DNA of 64,000 bases from Chryseobacterium sp. MEBOG06. Lineage in GTDB: Bacteria; Bacteroidota; Bacteroidia; Flavobacteriales; Weeksellaceae. The position numbers and the translations under genes were made by a program. The notes beneath the pieces were generated by a model, which saw nothing but the letters and a program-made list of their open reading frames with translations, did not search any database and was not told where the DNA came from. The stretch spans positions 4,402,001 through 4,466,000 of the forward strand of contig NZ_CP084580.1 in assembly GCF_021869765.1 (NCBI RefSeq). Direction: 5' to 3'. Below are positions 51,873 through 60,917 of the stretch, piece by piece (within the stretch, counting starts at the first letter, position 1; the number at the start of each line of letters is the position of its first letter).

Positions 51873-52462
51873 ATTATTTGGCTCACTCTTTTCTTTCTTT
51901 CACTGACGGGCAGATCGTGGGTCAGTTTTTGGAAGATTTTATCCGAAACAAAGACCGTTTTTCTTTTCCGAAAGATATTCAGGACGGTATTACCCTGCAC
52001 AGAGCCATAGATACTTTTACAGATTCACATCCTGCAATTCTTGAGGCAAAGCATGCATTTGCTCCACTGGTGAGGCTTTATGCTGGGGCATTTGTAGACG
52101 TCTCCATGGATTATTTTGTAGCAAACGATCTTTCTTTACACTCTCCGGAAGAATGGAAAAATCATTCCCTCCAGGTTTACCGTGTATTGAATGCCCATGA
52201 AAAATGGCTGCCCGATAATTTTAAAGGAATGCTTGTTAAGATGGAACATGACGACTGGCTTTATAACTACCGTGAAGACTGGGGAATTAAATTCAGTATT
52301 CAAAATGTGCTTAATAAGGCCAAATATCTGGACAAAGATATCCCTGTTTTTGAAGCTTTTTTAGAGAATAAAGATTTTCTCCAAGAGTGTTATAATGATT
52401 TCTTTCCGGATCTGGAAGCTCATGTTAAGGGGATCAATACATTACTTCAGCTGGATAACTGA
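51869..52462 (+). CDS. acpH: ACP phosphodiesterase (AcpH-like, DUF479)
   Basis: A 197-aa enzyme of the AcpH family that removes the 4'-phosphopantetheine arm from acyl carrier protein. It begins MNYLAHSFLSFTDGQIVGQF with the conserved metal-binding residues of the HD-like fold (DGITLHRAIDTFTDSHP, VDVSMDYFVAND). Third gene of the methyltransferase-VanW-AcpH series, with ATGA overlap, so the three are one translational unit. It ends 5 bases before the convergent DUF6702 gene. The ACP role is family knowledge. Confidence 0.9.
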   Translation: MNYLAHSFLSFTDGQIVGQFLEDFIRNKDRFSFPKDIQDGITLHRAIDTFTDSHPAILEAKHAFAPLVRLYAGAFVDVSMDYFVANDLSLHSPEEWKNHSLQVYRVLNAHEKWLPDNFKGMLVKMEHDDWLYNYREDWGIKFSIQNVLNKAKYLDKDIPVFEAFLENKDFLQECYNDFFPDLEAHVKGINTLLQLDN

Positions 52463-52467
52463 TTGTA

Positions 52468-52983
52468 TTAAAATTGCTTATAAAGGTAGCGGTTAGGATA
52501 TGAAAGCTTCTCGCTATTTCTCTGTCCGTTTACAATAATATGAACAATATTGATCTGATCATCAAACAGGTTATACAGAAAACTTACGGCTGCTTCTACT
52601 TTTTTAGGATTTGAGACAGGTTCTGATTCGAGAAAAACATTTACCGATTCCTGATCTTCTTCATAGCCGACATAATTTATCTTTAAAAACTTACTGTCAA
52701 CTTTCAATTTCAGATATTCTGCGCAATACTTCTGTAAGGCTTCATTGAGCTTAGCTTTGTATTTCTCATCATTAAAGTGAAAAGAATCACCATATTTTTT
52801 ACCTAAACCACTTTCCAGATCGTCTAAGAAAAATCTTCCTGTCACTTCAAATGTTCTGGACTTTGAGTTATAATTAATTTCCACTGAGCCCACATGATAA
52901 GGATGAAAAGCGTCCTTACTTCCAAAACTCTGGAAGACCACGGTCAGCAATAAAAACAATCCAAAAAAAAATTTGCGCAACAT
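52468..52983 (-). CDS. DUF6702-family secreted protein
   Basis: A 171-aa protein with a signal peptide (cleavage near SFGSKDAF, residue 21). The opening HPYHVGSVEINYNSKSRTFE and the GRFFLDDLESGL segment are the pattern of a Bacteroidota family now called DUF6702, often found near M1 metallopeptidases and HupE/UreJ proteins. No function is known. Its promoter is -7 TATATTTG at 53001-53008 with TTG 18 bases upstream inside the neighbouring terminator. Confidence 0.75.
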   Translation of the reverse strand: MLRKFFFGLFLLLTVVFQSFGSKDAFHPYHVGSVEINYNSKSRTFEVTGRFFLDDLESGLGKKYGDSFHFNDEKYKAKLNEALQKYCAEYLKLKVDSKFLKINYVGYEEDQESVNVFLESEPVSNPKKVEAAVSFLYNLFDDQINIVHIIVNGQRNSEKLSYPNRYLYKQF

Positions 52984-53005
52984 TCATTCTATTTTGGTAA
53001 CAAAT

Positions 53006-53038
53006 ATAAAAAAAGCAACAGTCATACAACTGTTGCTT
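53006..53038 (-). terminator. Terminator of the T9SS subtilase gene
   Basis: Minus-strand perfect 10-bp stem AAGCAACAGT/ACTGTTGCTT with 6-base loop, then seven T's. It overlaps the promoter of the DUF6702 gene. Confidence 0.92.
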
Positions 53039-53062
53039 CTATTATAATCTGATTAAAAAATA

Positions 53063-56000
53063 TTATTCTTTGACTACTTTTTTAGTAATCGTTGTACTAT
53101 CATTCAGTGTAATCGTAAACAGGTAATTTCCTCTTACTAATTCTGAAATATCAATCTTTCCTGAATCTTTATTAACATTGACTGTCTTAACCAGTTTTCC
53201 TGAAACATCATAAATCGTTACTGCCGCTTTAGAATATCTGCCCAATATCACCTGTACAAAATCCTTAGCCGGATTTGGAGTGATGTTTACGTCTGAATTC
53301 AATTTAATGTTTGCCGTTCCCAAAGTTGAACTGGTTTTCACAAAATATCCGCCAAAGCCTGCTGCCTGAAAGCTTACTTCCCAATACTTATACGTATCAT
53401 TCCATACAATATCGTTAATATCAGGCGTAATAAAAGTTGCTGAACTTCCAAAAGAAGCTACTGTACCGATGTTTCCTGCGCTTGTTCCGTCATATTTTTC
53501 AATAATCAGGTTTGCTTTACTGGCAACATCTGCTGGTGAAGAAGGAAGTTTAATACTATTTGTCAGGTTATAAGCATCAAAATCATCCTGTTTAAAATAT
53601 AAAGTCACTGTTCCTGTTGCAGTAGTTGCATTGGCCGCAGGATTTATTTCATATCTTCTTGAAACATAGTTGGGCTGCATATTATCCACCCATACTTTTG
53701 ATGTTATATTTCCTGAAACTGTACTCGCTGGCTGTTTTTCAACTCTCGAAATAAACTGGCAGTTATTTGTAAAATAATTATATCCGCCAGCTACTGTGCT
53801 TGTTTTTGTCTGATTGGAAGTAGCGAGATTCTTTACTTCAGCAACATTTTCATAAACTGCGGCTCTCATTTTAAAATCAAAAGTTCTGGGAGTCCAGCTT
53901 GTACCATCTGTAGAAGTCTTAGATCTGTTATTAAGCACAGCACTCTCGGCCTTCATGGCAATCCTTCCTCCTAAACCGTTTACTACAATATAAAAATCTT
54001 TTCCGGTTGTCGTTTGTATGTTCAGATCGGAAAGATTAACATAATTCCAGGTAAATCTCTGTGTATTATTCAACCATGAGGTAATGGTTTTTGCCGCAAT
54101 TATATCTCCCGGATTTCCGTTATTATCTACTTGTCTGATTTGAATATCTACCGGAATATCCGAAGGAAGACTAGTTCCTGTTAAAAATGAGAAACCTCCC
54201 AGCTTTCCTGTCAGCGTTGGTGTATACCGAACTGCTAATGCTATATTATCAAAATAATAATTGGATTCTGTATTCGCAAGCACGTAAGGTTCATCATAAC
54301 CTACTGTTTCAAAATTAGATCTCACACATCCCAACTCGTCAGTAACTGCTTTATAAATATCTAGTTTACCGTACCCCCATCTCATGTTAGGAACAGTACC
54401 TGTTGCTCCATCCATTCTTGCATTAGAGGTAAGGCGTGCCTTAACCTGCGTTGCCGTTAATGCCGGATTTGCCTGAAGCAGCAACCCTACCGCTCCTGCT
54501 ACTCCCGGAGAAGACATACTGGTTCCTTGATTTTTCACATAATAATTGGTTCCCGCAATAATATCTGTTGCTCCCGGAGAAGAATTTCCTGATCTGGAAG
54601 AAATCACATTCTGACCGGATGCGGTAATATCAGGCTTCTGAAAACCATCTGCTCTTGGCCCCTGTGAACTGAATGAGGATATTGACTCCTGAGGTGTAAG
54701 TGTAAAATAACCGCTTGTTCCGCTATACCAGCTCGCTCTTCCCATATAGGAAGCAACCGTAATTGCACTCGAAGCATTACCCGGAGTTCCTACAATATAT
54801 TCATTATCTCCATTCTGCAGCGTAGTAGTTACCCCCTGGCTATAAAGCCAGCCGTGAGTTGTTATCTGCTGTGCTCCGTTATTGGTAATTTCTAATGTAT
54901 AATTTCCCTGGCTGTTGACTGTAGATCCTGAAACTCTGCTGACTACCAACTGAACATAGCGCTTATTGTTATCTGCACTCCAATAGTTATACATAGTCGC
55001 TGTAAATCCTCCTCCCAAAATACTATGAGCTGTTGTAGTACTTATATTCTGTGTGTATTGCTGACCATCCGGAGTTGTAAGTTTTGCGGTAACGGCGGTG
55101 TCATTATTGGCATACATCAGAAAAGAAAATACTGAAGCGGTAGAAGTATCACTAGCTACAGTAAAGCTATAGGTTTGTGCAGCATTGGGTTCTATAGTAC
55201 CCTTTCTGTGAAGATTGGTTCCGTAGTCATTTCCGGCAGAGATAACGACTACTCTTCCCGGTCCTGATGAAGTAAAATTATCCACGGCTACTTCATGAGA
55301 AGCTGTTCCGTCGTGTGCACTTCCCTGTCCCCCGATACTCATGTTGACAACAATAGGTTTATTCAGAGCTGTGGCTACATTTTTGAAATAGGTTAAAGCA
55401 TTAATGGTATTGGTGGTAGGAAAAGATCCGTTCCCTCCTTTTACGAAGACGATATCAGCTTCTGAAGAAAATCCTTTATGTCTTTTATCTGCAAAGGCGG
55501 CCCCATTTCCCGCAGCTGTACCGGATACATGGGTTCCATGCCCGTTAGTATCATTTTCACGTACAAAGCCTGTTGGGGTACCATCCAGTTCATCTTCAAT
55601 CTGAGCTCTTGTATATTCCACCCCTGTTGCAAATCCTGTAGGAGTTGTTTCACCGCCCTGCGCCGTTAAAGTCTGGTCCCAAATGGAAACAATCCTGCTT
55701 TTCGTCTGGTCATCAGCTTTTCTGAAATCCGGATGCTTCCAGTCTATTCCCGTATCATAAACCCCAACTAAAATACCTGTTCCGTTGTAAGCTGTATTAT
55801 TGAATACGCCATCCTGTAAAAGACTGGCTCCCGACTGAGCCCTGCTCACATCATTATGAAGCTCATCAAAAGATGGGGCCATCACAGATGTTACATAAGG
55901 AAGCTTCATAAGCCTCTCGATATCATCAATACTTACCAAAGCTGTAGAAAAAGAAGGCAATTGGCTCTGAACTAAAAATCCGTCAGACTTTAGTTTTTCC

Positions 56001-56296
56001 GGCTCTTTGGTATAAATAATACAGGAATACATCGTCTGTGCTCCTTTAGCAGTTACCACCAAATGCTGATCCAGTCTCATGTCTGGTCTCTCCATCTCCT
56101 TTATGGCATTTCCTTTCACTACATTCTCTTTATTCTTCAGCAATACGTCAAAACGAGAATCCAGTTTCTGTACCTGCCCATAAAAAGCGTAGGAATACAA
56201 TCCCAAAAAGGCTGCTGTAGCATTTCTTAGAAGTTTCCCTCCTCCATTCGAAATGTTTACTTTTGCAAAAAATAATTTTTTAATATCCATTTTCAT
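53063..56296 (-). CDS. Subtilisin-like (S8) serine protease with T9SS sorting domain
   Basis: A 1077-aa exported protease. An N-terminal export segment (to about residue 41) leads to a prodomain-like part. The S8 domain has catalytic Asp181 (VGVYDTGIDW), His253 (NGHGTHVSGT) and Ser593 (GTSMSSPGVAGA), with the oxyanion Asn in ISAGN near 356. A long insertion lies between His and Ser. A beta-sandwich part follows, and the last 80 residues are a T9SS type A sorting domain (NPNPAKDFVQVILG, then SGKLVKTVNVNKD and RGNYLFTITLND), so it is likely secreted through the PorSS. It is a single-gene transcription unit. Confidence 0.94.
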   Translation of the reverse strand: MKMDIKKLFFAKVNISNGGGKLLRNATAAFLGLYSYAFYGQVQKLDSRFDVLLKNKENVVKGNAIKEMERPDMRLDQHLVVTAKGAQTMYSCIIYTKEPEKLKSDGFLVQSQLPSFSTALVSIDDIERLMKLPYVTSVMAPSFDELHNDVSRAQSGASLLQDGVFNNTAYNGTGILVGVYDTGIDWKHPDFRKADDQTKSRIVSIWDQTLTAQGGETTPTGFATGVEYTRAQIEDELDGTPTGFVRENDTNGHGTHVSGTAAGNGAAFADKRHKGFSSEADIVFVKGGNGSFPTTNTINALTYFKNVATALNKPIVVNMSIGGQGSAHDGTASHEVAVDNFTSSGPGRVVVISAGNDYGTNLHRKGTIEPNAAQTYSFTVASDTSTASVFSFLMYANNDTAVTAKLTTPDGQQYTQNISTTTAHSILGGGFTATMYNYWSADNNKRYVQLVVSRVSGSTVNSQGNYTLEITNNGAQQITTHGWLYSQGVTTTLQNGDNEYIVGTPGNASSAITVASYMGRASWYSGTSGYFTLTPQESISSFSSQGPRADGFQKPDITASGQNVISSRSGNSSPGATDIIAGTNYYVKNQGTSMSSPGVAGAVGLLLQANPALTATQVKARLTSNARMDGATGTVPNMRWGYGKLDIYKAVTDELGCVRSNFETVGYDEPYVLANTESNYYFDNIALAVRYTPTLTGKLGGFSFLTGTSLPSDIPVDIQIRQVDNNGNPGDIIAAKTITSWLNNTQRFTWNYVNLSDLNIQTTTGKDFYIVVNGLGGRIAMKAESAVLNNRSKTSTDGTSWTPRTFDFKMRAAVYENVAEVKNLATSNQTKTSTVAGGYNYFTNNCQFISRVEKQPASTVSGNITSKVWVDNMQPNYVSRRYEINPAANATTATGTVTLYFKQDDFDAYNLTNSIKLPSSPADVASKANLIIEKYDGTSAGNIGTVASFGSSATFITPDINDIVWNDTYKYWEVSFQAAGFGGYFVKTSSTLGTANIKLNSDVNITPNPAKDFVQVILGRYSKAAVTIYDVSGKLVKTVNVNKDSGKIDISELVRGNYLFTITLNDSTTITKKVVKE

Positions 56297-56441
56297 TTAT
56301 TTTAATAATACAATTGTATAATTTTCACCTGATACAAAGATTACTCGCAGTATCATTAAACACTAATAACAAAAAACAAAATTAAAATAATAATTCACTT
56401 ATTTTAACAGAAAATTAAAAATTTAAAAACATATTGTCAAA

Positions 56442-57020
56442 ATGCAGGATTTTCTATTTTATTTAAACCTTGGATGGGAACATATTATCTCTATGGATGC
56501 CCTGGATCACCAATTATTTGTTCTTGCACTGATTGCTGTTTATTCTTACAATGACTGGAAAAAAATTCTGATCCTTGTAACTGCATTTACCATCGGCCAT
56601 TCTATTACACTAGCTTTAAGTATTCTGGATGTCTTCAGAGTACCATCTGCATGGGTAGAATTTTTGATTCCACTTACCATCGTTGTGACCTCGTTCGATA
56701 ATATTATCATGAAAAATAAAAAGCAGACTCTGATGCGGGCCAATTATTACCTGGCACTCATTTTTGGTCTTATTCATGGGATGGGTTTTGCCAATACGGC
56801 AAGGGTAATGATTGCAAAGAGTCAAAACATCGCTGTTCCTCTCTTAGGCTTCAATATTGGTTTGGAGCTGGGGCAGATCGTGATTGTCTTCGCCATTTTA
56901 ATTATCCTTTTTATGATGCTTACCATTTTTAAAGTCAATAAAAAAGACTGGATTCTCTTTGTATCTTCCGGTGTATTTGCTTTATCATTAAAAATGACTT
57001 TGGAAAGAATTCCTTTTTAA
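56442..57020 (+). CDS. HupE/UreJ-like membrane protein
   Basis: A 192-aa membrane protein with about six helices. The family pattern appears as YLNLGWEHIISMDALDHQLF at the start, GHSITLALSIL, and GLIHGMGFANTARVM, with conserved His residues that suggest metal (nickel or cobalt type) binding. HupE/UreJ proteins are linked to nickel transport, but no hydrogenase or urease is near; in Bacteroidota this form sits beside M1 peptidases. It reads towards the M1 gene, 67 bases downstream. Confidence 0.85.
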   Translation: MQDFLFYLNLGWEHIISMDALDHQLFVLALIAVYSYNDWKKILILVTAFTIGHSITLALSILDVFRVPSAWVEFLIPLTIVVTSFDNIIMKNKKQTLMRANYYLALIFGLIHGMGFANTARVMIAKSQNIAVPLLGFNIGLELGQIVIVFAILIILFMMLTIFKVNKKDWILFVSSGVFALSLKMTLERIPF

Positions 57021-57056
57021 ATGTGAAATATTTTTATTATTTCAACAGCTTATTAT

Positions 57057-57064
57057 TATCTTTG
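57057..57064 (+). promoter_or_regulatory. -7 element TATCTTTG of the M1 peptidase gene
   Basis: Exact TAnnTTTG. The transcript would start about 17 bases before the ATG, so the M1 gene can be expressed apart from the HupE/UreJ-like gene. Confidence 0.6.
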
Positions 57065-57087
57065 ATCATTAATAAATCATTTCGGTT

Positions 57088-59478
57088 ATGAAACTAAAAG
57101 TTGTTATACTTTCACTTTCTGTATTTGCATATACAGGTTTCACCGCACAAAATATTCAGAATAACCCAGGCAGCAATCATGGAAACAAGTTTGAGCAGCT
57201 GGGAACTATTTTACCAACACCCAACATTTACAGAACGGCTTCCGGAGCCCCCGGGCACGGATACTGGCAGAACAGGGCTGATTACAACATCAATGCTTAT
57301 CTGGATGAAGACAAGAGAAATCTTAAAGGTTCAGAAACCATTACTTATTACAACAATTCTCCTGATGATCTGGATTATATCTGGCTTCAGCTTGATGAAA
57401 ATGAACATTCAAGTATCAGAAATGCCGGATATGATAATTCTTCCGTACTCCATCCTTCCACTACAGACCAACAGCTCAAAATCACTGAGCTTCCTGTAAA
57501 AGACAATGGTTATGGAGTAAGTCTTGAAAAAGTAACGGATGCCTCCGGTACTCCTCTTAAGTATACGGTTAACAAAACCATGATGCGTATTGATCTTCCA
57601 AAAGTTTTGAAAAAGGGTGAAAAATTCGTTTTCAAGGTAGACTGGAACTACAATATCTCCAACAGAATAAAAATGGGCGGCCGCGGCGGCTACGAAAACT
57701 TCCCTGAAGATGGCAATGATCTCTATACCATGGCACAATGGTATCCTAGAATGTGTGTATACAGCGACTTCCAGGGATGGCAAAACCACCAGTTCACAGG
57801 AAGAGGTGAATTTGCTTTGGTTTTCGGAGATTTTAAAGTCTCCATGAATGTTCCGGCAGATCACGTTGTAGGGGGAACGGGAGAATGTAAAAACTATGAT
57901 CAGGTTTTAACTGCTGACCAGCTTTCAAGGTACAGAAAAGCAGAAAATGCTTCTGAACCCGTAGAAATAGTAACGCTGGACGAAGCTAAAAAAGCAGAGA
58001 AGAACCATTCAAAACAAAGAAAAACATGGGTTTTTGAAGCCAAAGATGTCCGTGACTTTGCATGGACTTCTTCCAGAAAGTTTGTTTGGGACGGAATGCG
58101 CGTCACCATTCCTGAAAACAGTAATAGAGTAATGGCAATGAGTTTCTATCCAAAAGAATCTTATGGCCTTTACAGAAAATTTTCTACAAAAGCGGTAGCG
58201 CATACCATCAAAACCTATTCTGAATTTACCATTCCTTATCCCTATCCGGTAGCACAGTCTGTAGAAGCTGCTAATGGAATGGAATATCCAATGATCTGCT
58301 TCAATTTCGGAAGAACTGAAAAAGACGGAACCTATTCTGAAGGAACCAAAAACGGAATGATCGGAGTAATTATTCATGAGGTAGGGCACAACTTCTTCCC
58401 CATGATCATCAATTCTGATGAAAGACAATGGGCATGGATGGACGAAGGGCTGAATACTTTCACAGAATATCTTACGGAAGAAAAATGGGATAATAAATTC
58501 CCTTCCAAAAGAGGTCCGGCATGGACGATCGTAGATTATATGAAACTTCCGAAAGATCAGCTGGAGCCTATTATGAGCAACTCTGAGAATATTGTTCAGT
58601 ATGGTCCGAATGCTTATTCAAAGCCTGCAACAGGGCTGAATATTCTTCGTGAAACCATTATGGGAAGAGAACTCTTTGACAAAGCATTCAAAACATATGC
58701 GAAAAGATGGGCATTCAAACATCCTGAACCTGCAGATTTATTCCGTACCATGGAAGATGCAAGTGGTGAGGATCTTGACTGGTTCTGGAGAGGCTGGTTC
58801 TACGGTACAGATCCTGTAGATATTGCTATTGATAAAGTAACGGTAGCAGTTCCCAATCTGGATACCGATCCCAAAGCAGCAGCTGAAGTAAAATATCAGG
58901 TTGAAAAACCTTTGGTGAACAGTTTTGAAGATCTTTCAAAAATCAGAAACAGAGAAGACAAGAATATTAAATTCTATGTGGATGGTGACAAAGATGCTCA
59001 GGACTTCTACTACAGATATGACAGAGGCCAAGAAAAAGTGGATAACACTAAAGAATATACCATTAAGACAGAAGCCGGTCTTCCTCTTGATAATAAGGAT
59101 AAAGAAAAATTCAAAAATATAACTGCTTACCAGATCGATTTCGTGAACAAAGGAGGATTGGTAATGCCTATCATTCTTGAATTTACTTTTGAAGACGGTT
59201 CAAAATTGTATGACAAATCTGCCGCACAGATATGGAGACTGAACGAACAAAAAGTTTCCAAGACTTATTATTTTGATAAAAAACTGAAGTCTATTCAGCT
59301 CGACCCCATGAGAGAAACAGCTGATATTGATACCACCAATAATTTTTGGAGCAATGCCGGATCCGGTAATGAAACTTCCAGATTCCAACTCTTCAAACAG
59401 AAACAGGAGGCGGGCTCTGTAAGGGGAAGCTCAAACGGAAAAGTAAATCCGATGCAGGCTGCAGGTAAGAAATCATAA
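57088..59478 (+). CDS. M1-family metallopeptidase
   Basis: A 796-aa secreted zinc aminopeptidase-like enzyme. Signal peptide to about residue 20. The zinc site HEVGH (His430, Glu431, His434) is followed 18 residues later by the third ligand Glu453 in MDEGLNTFTEY, an exact HExxH-x18-E spacing. The exopeptidase GAMEN motif is not obvious; in its place is VEAANGMEYPMI (396-401), a GMEYP variant. The beta-rich N-terminal domain (GSETITYYNNSPDDLDYIWL) and C-terminal part are of normal length. It cleaves N-terminal residues of peptides or proteins (inferred). It sits next to the HupE/UreJ-like gene as in relatives. Confidence 0.94.
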   Translation: MKLKVVILSLSVFAYTGFTAQNIQNNPGSNHGNKFEQLGTILPTPNIYRTASGAPGHGYWQNRADYNINAYLDEDKRNLKGSETITYYNNSPDDLDYIWLQLDENEHSSIRNAGYDNSSVLHPSTTDQQLKITELPVKDNGYGVSLEKVTDASGTPLKYTVNKTMMRIDLPKVLKKGEKFVFKVDWNYNISNRIKMGGRGGYENFPEDGNDLYTMAQWYPRMCVYSDFQGWQNHQFTGRGEFALVFGDFKVSMNVPADHVVGGTGECKNYDQVLTADQLSRYRKAENASEPVEIVTLDEAKKAEKNHSKQRKTWVFEAKDVRDFAWTSSRKFVWDGMRVTIPENSNRVMAMSFYPKESYGLYRKFSTKAVAHTIKTYSEFTIPYPYPVAQSVEAANGMEYPMICFNFGRTEKDGTYSEGTKNGMIGVIIHEVGHNFFPMIINSDERQWAWMDEGLNTFTEYLTEEKWDNKFPSKRGPAWTIVDYMKLPKDQLEPIMSNSENIVQYGPNAYSKPATGLNILRETIMGRELFDKAFKTYAKRWAFKHPEPADLFRTMEDASGEDLDWFWRGWFYGTDPVDIAIDKVTVAVPNLDTDPKAAAEVKYQVEKPLVNSFEDLSKIRNREDKNIKFYVDGDKDAQDFYYRYDRGQEKVDNTKEYTIKTEAGLPLDNKDKEKFKNITAYQIDFVNKGGLVMPIILEFTFEDGSKLYDKSAAQIWRLNEQKVSKTYYFDKKLKSIQLDPMRETADIDTTNNFWSNAGSGNETSRFQLFKQKQEAGSVRGSSNGKVNPMQAAGKKS

Positions 59479-59481
59479 AAT

Positions 59482-59507
59482 AAAAAACTGTCTAAGGGCA
59501 GTTTTTT
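59482..59507 (+). terminator. Terminator of the M1 peptidase gene
   Basis: AAAAACTGTC/GGCAGTTTTT stem (one G-U pair) with a TAAG loop and T-run, 4 bases past the stop. Confidence 0.85.
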
Positions 59508-59633
59508 ATGTTTAAAAAATATCCCCATTACAATAGATTATTAGCTTCAAACTAAATAACAACCCAAATTTCAACCCATTATAAATAAATATAAATTTAT
59601 TTGTAGTACTTCACTAAACAAAAAAACAGACCT

Positions 59634-60049
59634 ATGAGCAGTTTAGAAAAAATAAAGAAACAGTGAGACGCTTCAACAAAGAAGTCATTGAGCAATGTAA
59701 TTTCGACTCGTTCAGACAACTTATGGATGATGATTTTGTCAACAGAACAGCCCCCCCTGACAGCAACGATGCTAATGGAATGTGGAATACATTTTTCAAT
59801 ATTTTAAAACCTGCATTTCCCGACCTGACTGTAGAAATCTATGATCAGGTTGCCGAGGAAGATAAAGTAACTACAAGAAAAGCAATCATGGGAACCCATA
59901 CAGGAATTCTAATGGGAATAGAGCCTACAGGTAGGCAGATAAAAATTGACGTGATAGATATTGTACGTCTAAAAAATGGAAAATACTTGGAACATTGGGG
60001 AATTAATACACTCCCGACTATTTTATCAGAACTCAGGAAAACAAAATAA
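59634..60049 (+). pseudogene. SnoaL-like (NTF2-fold, ester-cyclase type) protein, frameshifted start
   Basis: From ATG 59634 the frame reads MSSLEKIKKQ and stops at 59664. One extra A in the run of six A's at 59647-59652 would give MSSLEKNKETVRRFNKEVIE, which is a typical start of SnoaL-like ester-cyclase proteins and joins the long frame 59663-60049 (128 aa from GTG: RRFNKEVIEQCNFDSFRQLM). So the real gene is probably broken by a 1-base deletion, or the base is a read error; a natural GTG start is the third option. The fold's core is seen in GIEPTGRQIKIDVIDIVRLK and GKYLEHWGINTLPTILSEL. The function is unknown. Confidence 0.65.
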
Positions 60050-60073
60050 AACTTCCTCCGATTGAAGTTTTTT
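60048..60073 (+). terminator. Terminator after the SnoaL-like gene
   Basis: AAAACTTC/GAAGTTTT, 8-bp stem, with six T's, straight after the stop. Confidence 0.8.
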
Positions 60074-60192
60074 CACTGGGGATTTCTAACTATTATGCGA
60101 TCCTATCAATTGTGTTTTTATTCGTTCCTCAAAAAGATTGGGTAAAAAATAAATTGTCCTTAGTCTGATCATCTCATAACAATTCAGAATAG

Positions 60193-60210
60193 AGCCGGAA
60201 ATTTCCGGCT
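60193..60210. terminator. Palindromic hairpin before the LytR-type gene's end
   Basis: AGCCGGAAA/TTTCCGGCT is an 18-base perfect palindrome with T-rich flank. It lies between convergent genes and may end both transcripts; the true loop needs at least three bases, so the stem is really about 7 bp. Confidence 0.6.
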
Positions 60211-60218
60211 TTATTATT

Positions 60219-60917
60219 TTAACTTAAATGTTCTTTCACATTCTTTTTATAGGTTCTTCCCAGCGGAAGATGTTCTCCATTTTTCAGATACACATTCCCG
60301 GAATCATAGGAATTGATATGATCTGATAACACTATATAGGATTTATGAATTCTAATGAAACCAAAATGCTGGAATTTTTCTTCAAAGTTGGACATTCTTT
60401 CAAGGATCATATACTTTTTCAATGGAGTCATCAGCACAATATATTCTCCGAATCCTTGTATCCACAGAATATCTTTGAGAAAAACCTTATTCATCACATA
60501 GTTCGATTTGAACATAATATAATCTTCCTGATGACGGTCATTGGCTGAGTTTTTAAATTGAAAAAAATCCTTTGCTTTATTTACCGCTTTTTTAAAAGTA
60601 TCAAAATCTACTGGCTTTATAAGATAATGAACCACATCCAATTCAAATGCTTTCACTGCATATTTTGATTCCAGCGTGAGAAAAATACACAGCGGCGGAT
60701 CGGGAAGCTGTTGTAAAAGCTCTACTCCATTTATTTTAGGCATGTTTATATCAAAAACTACCAGATCTACTTTGTTTGCTTTAAGAAAAATCAAGGCTTC
60801 TTCCGGATCCTGAAACGACCCCAGCAGCTCAACCTCTTCCAGCTGGGCACAATATTGCTTGACAAGCTGTAAAGCAGGGTATTCATCATCAACATTTACT
60901 ACAGTCAGATTAGCCAT
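60219..60917 (-). CDS. LytTR-type response regulator
   Basis: A 232-aa regulator. The receiver domain has phospho-acceptor Asp56 (LVVFDINMPKING), acidic DDE at 10-12 and Lys in HYLIKPVDF. The C-terminal LytTR DNA-binding domain shows FKSNYVMNKVFLKDILWIQG, ERMSNFEEKFQHFGFIRIHK and SYIVLSDHINSYDSGNVYLK. It binds direct repeats upstream of target genes in related systems. It overlaps the kinase gene by 8 bases, so the two are coupled. Confidence 0.95.
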   Translation of the reverse strand: MANLTVVNVDDEYPALQLVKQYCAQLEEVELLGSFQDPEEALIFLKANKVDLVVFDINMPKINGVELLQQLPDPPLCIFLTLESKYAVKAFELDVVHYLIKPVDFDTFKKAVNKAKDFFQFKNSANDRHQEDYIMFKSNYVMNKVFLKDILWIQGFGEYIVLMTPLKKYMILERMSNFEEKFQHFGFIRIHKSYIVLSDHINSYDSGNVYLKNGEHLPLGRTYKKNVKEHLS

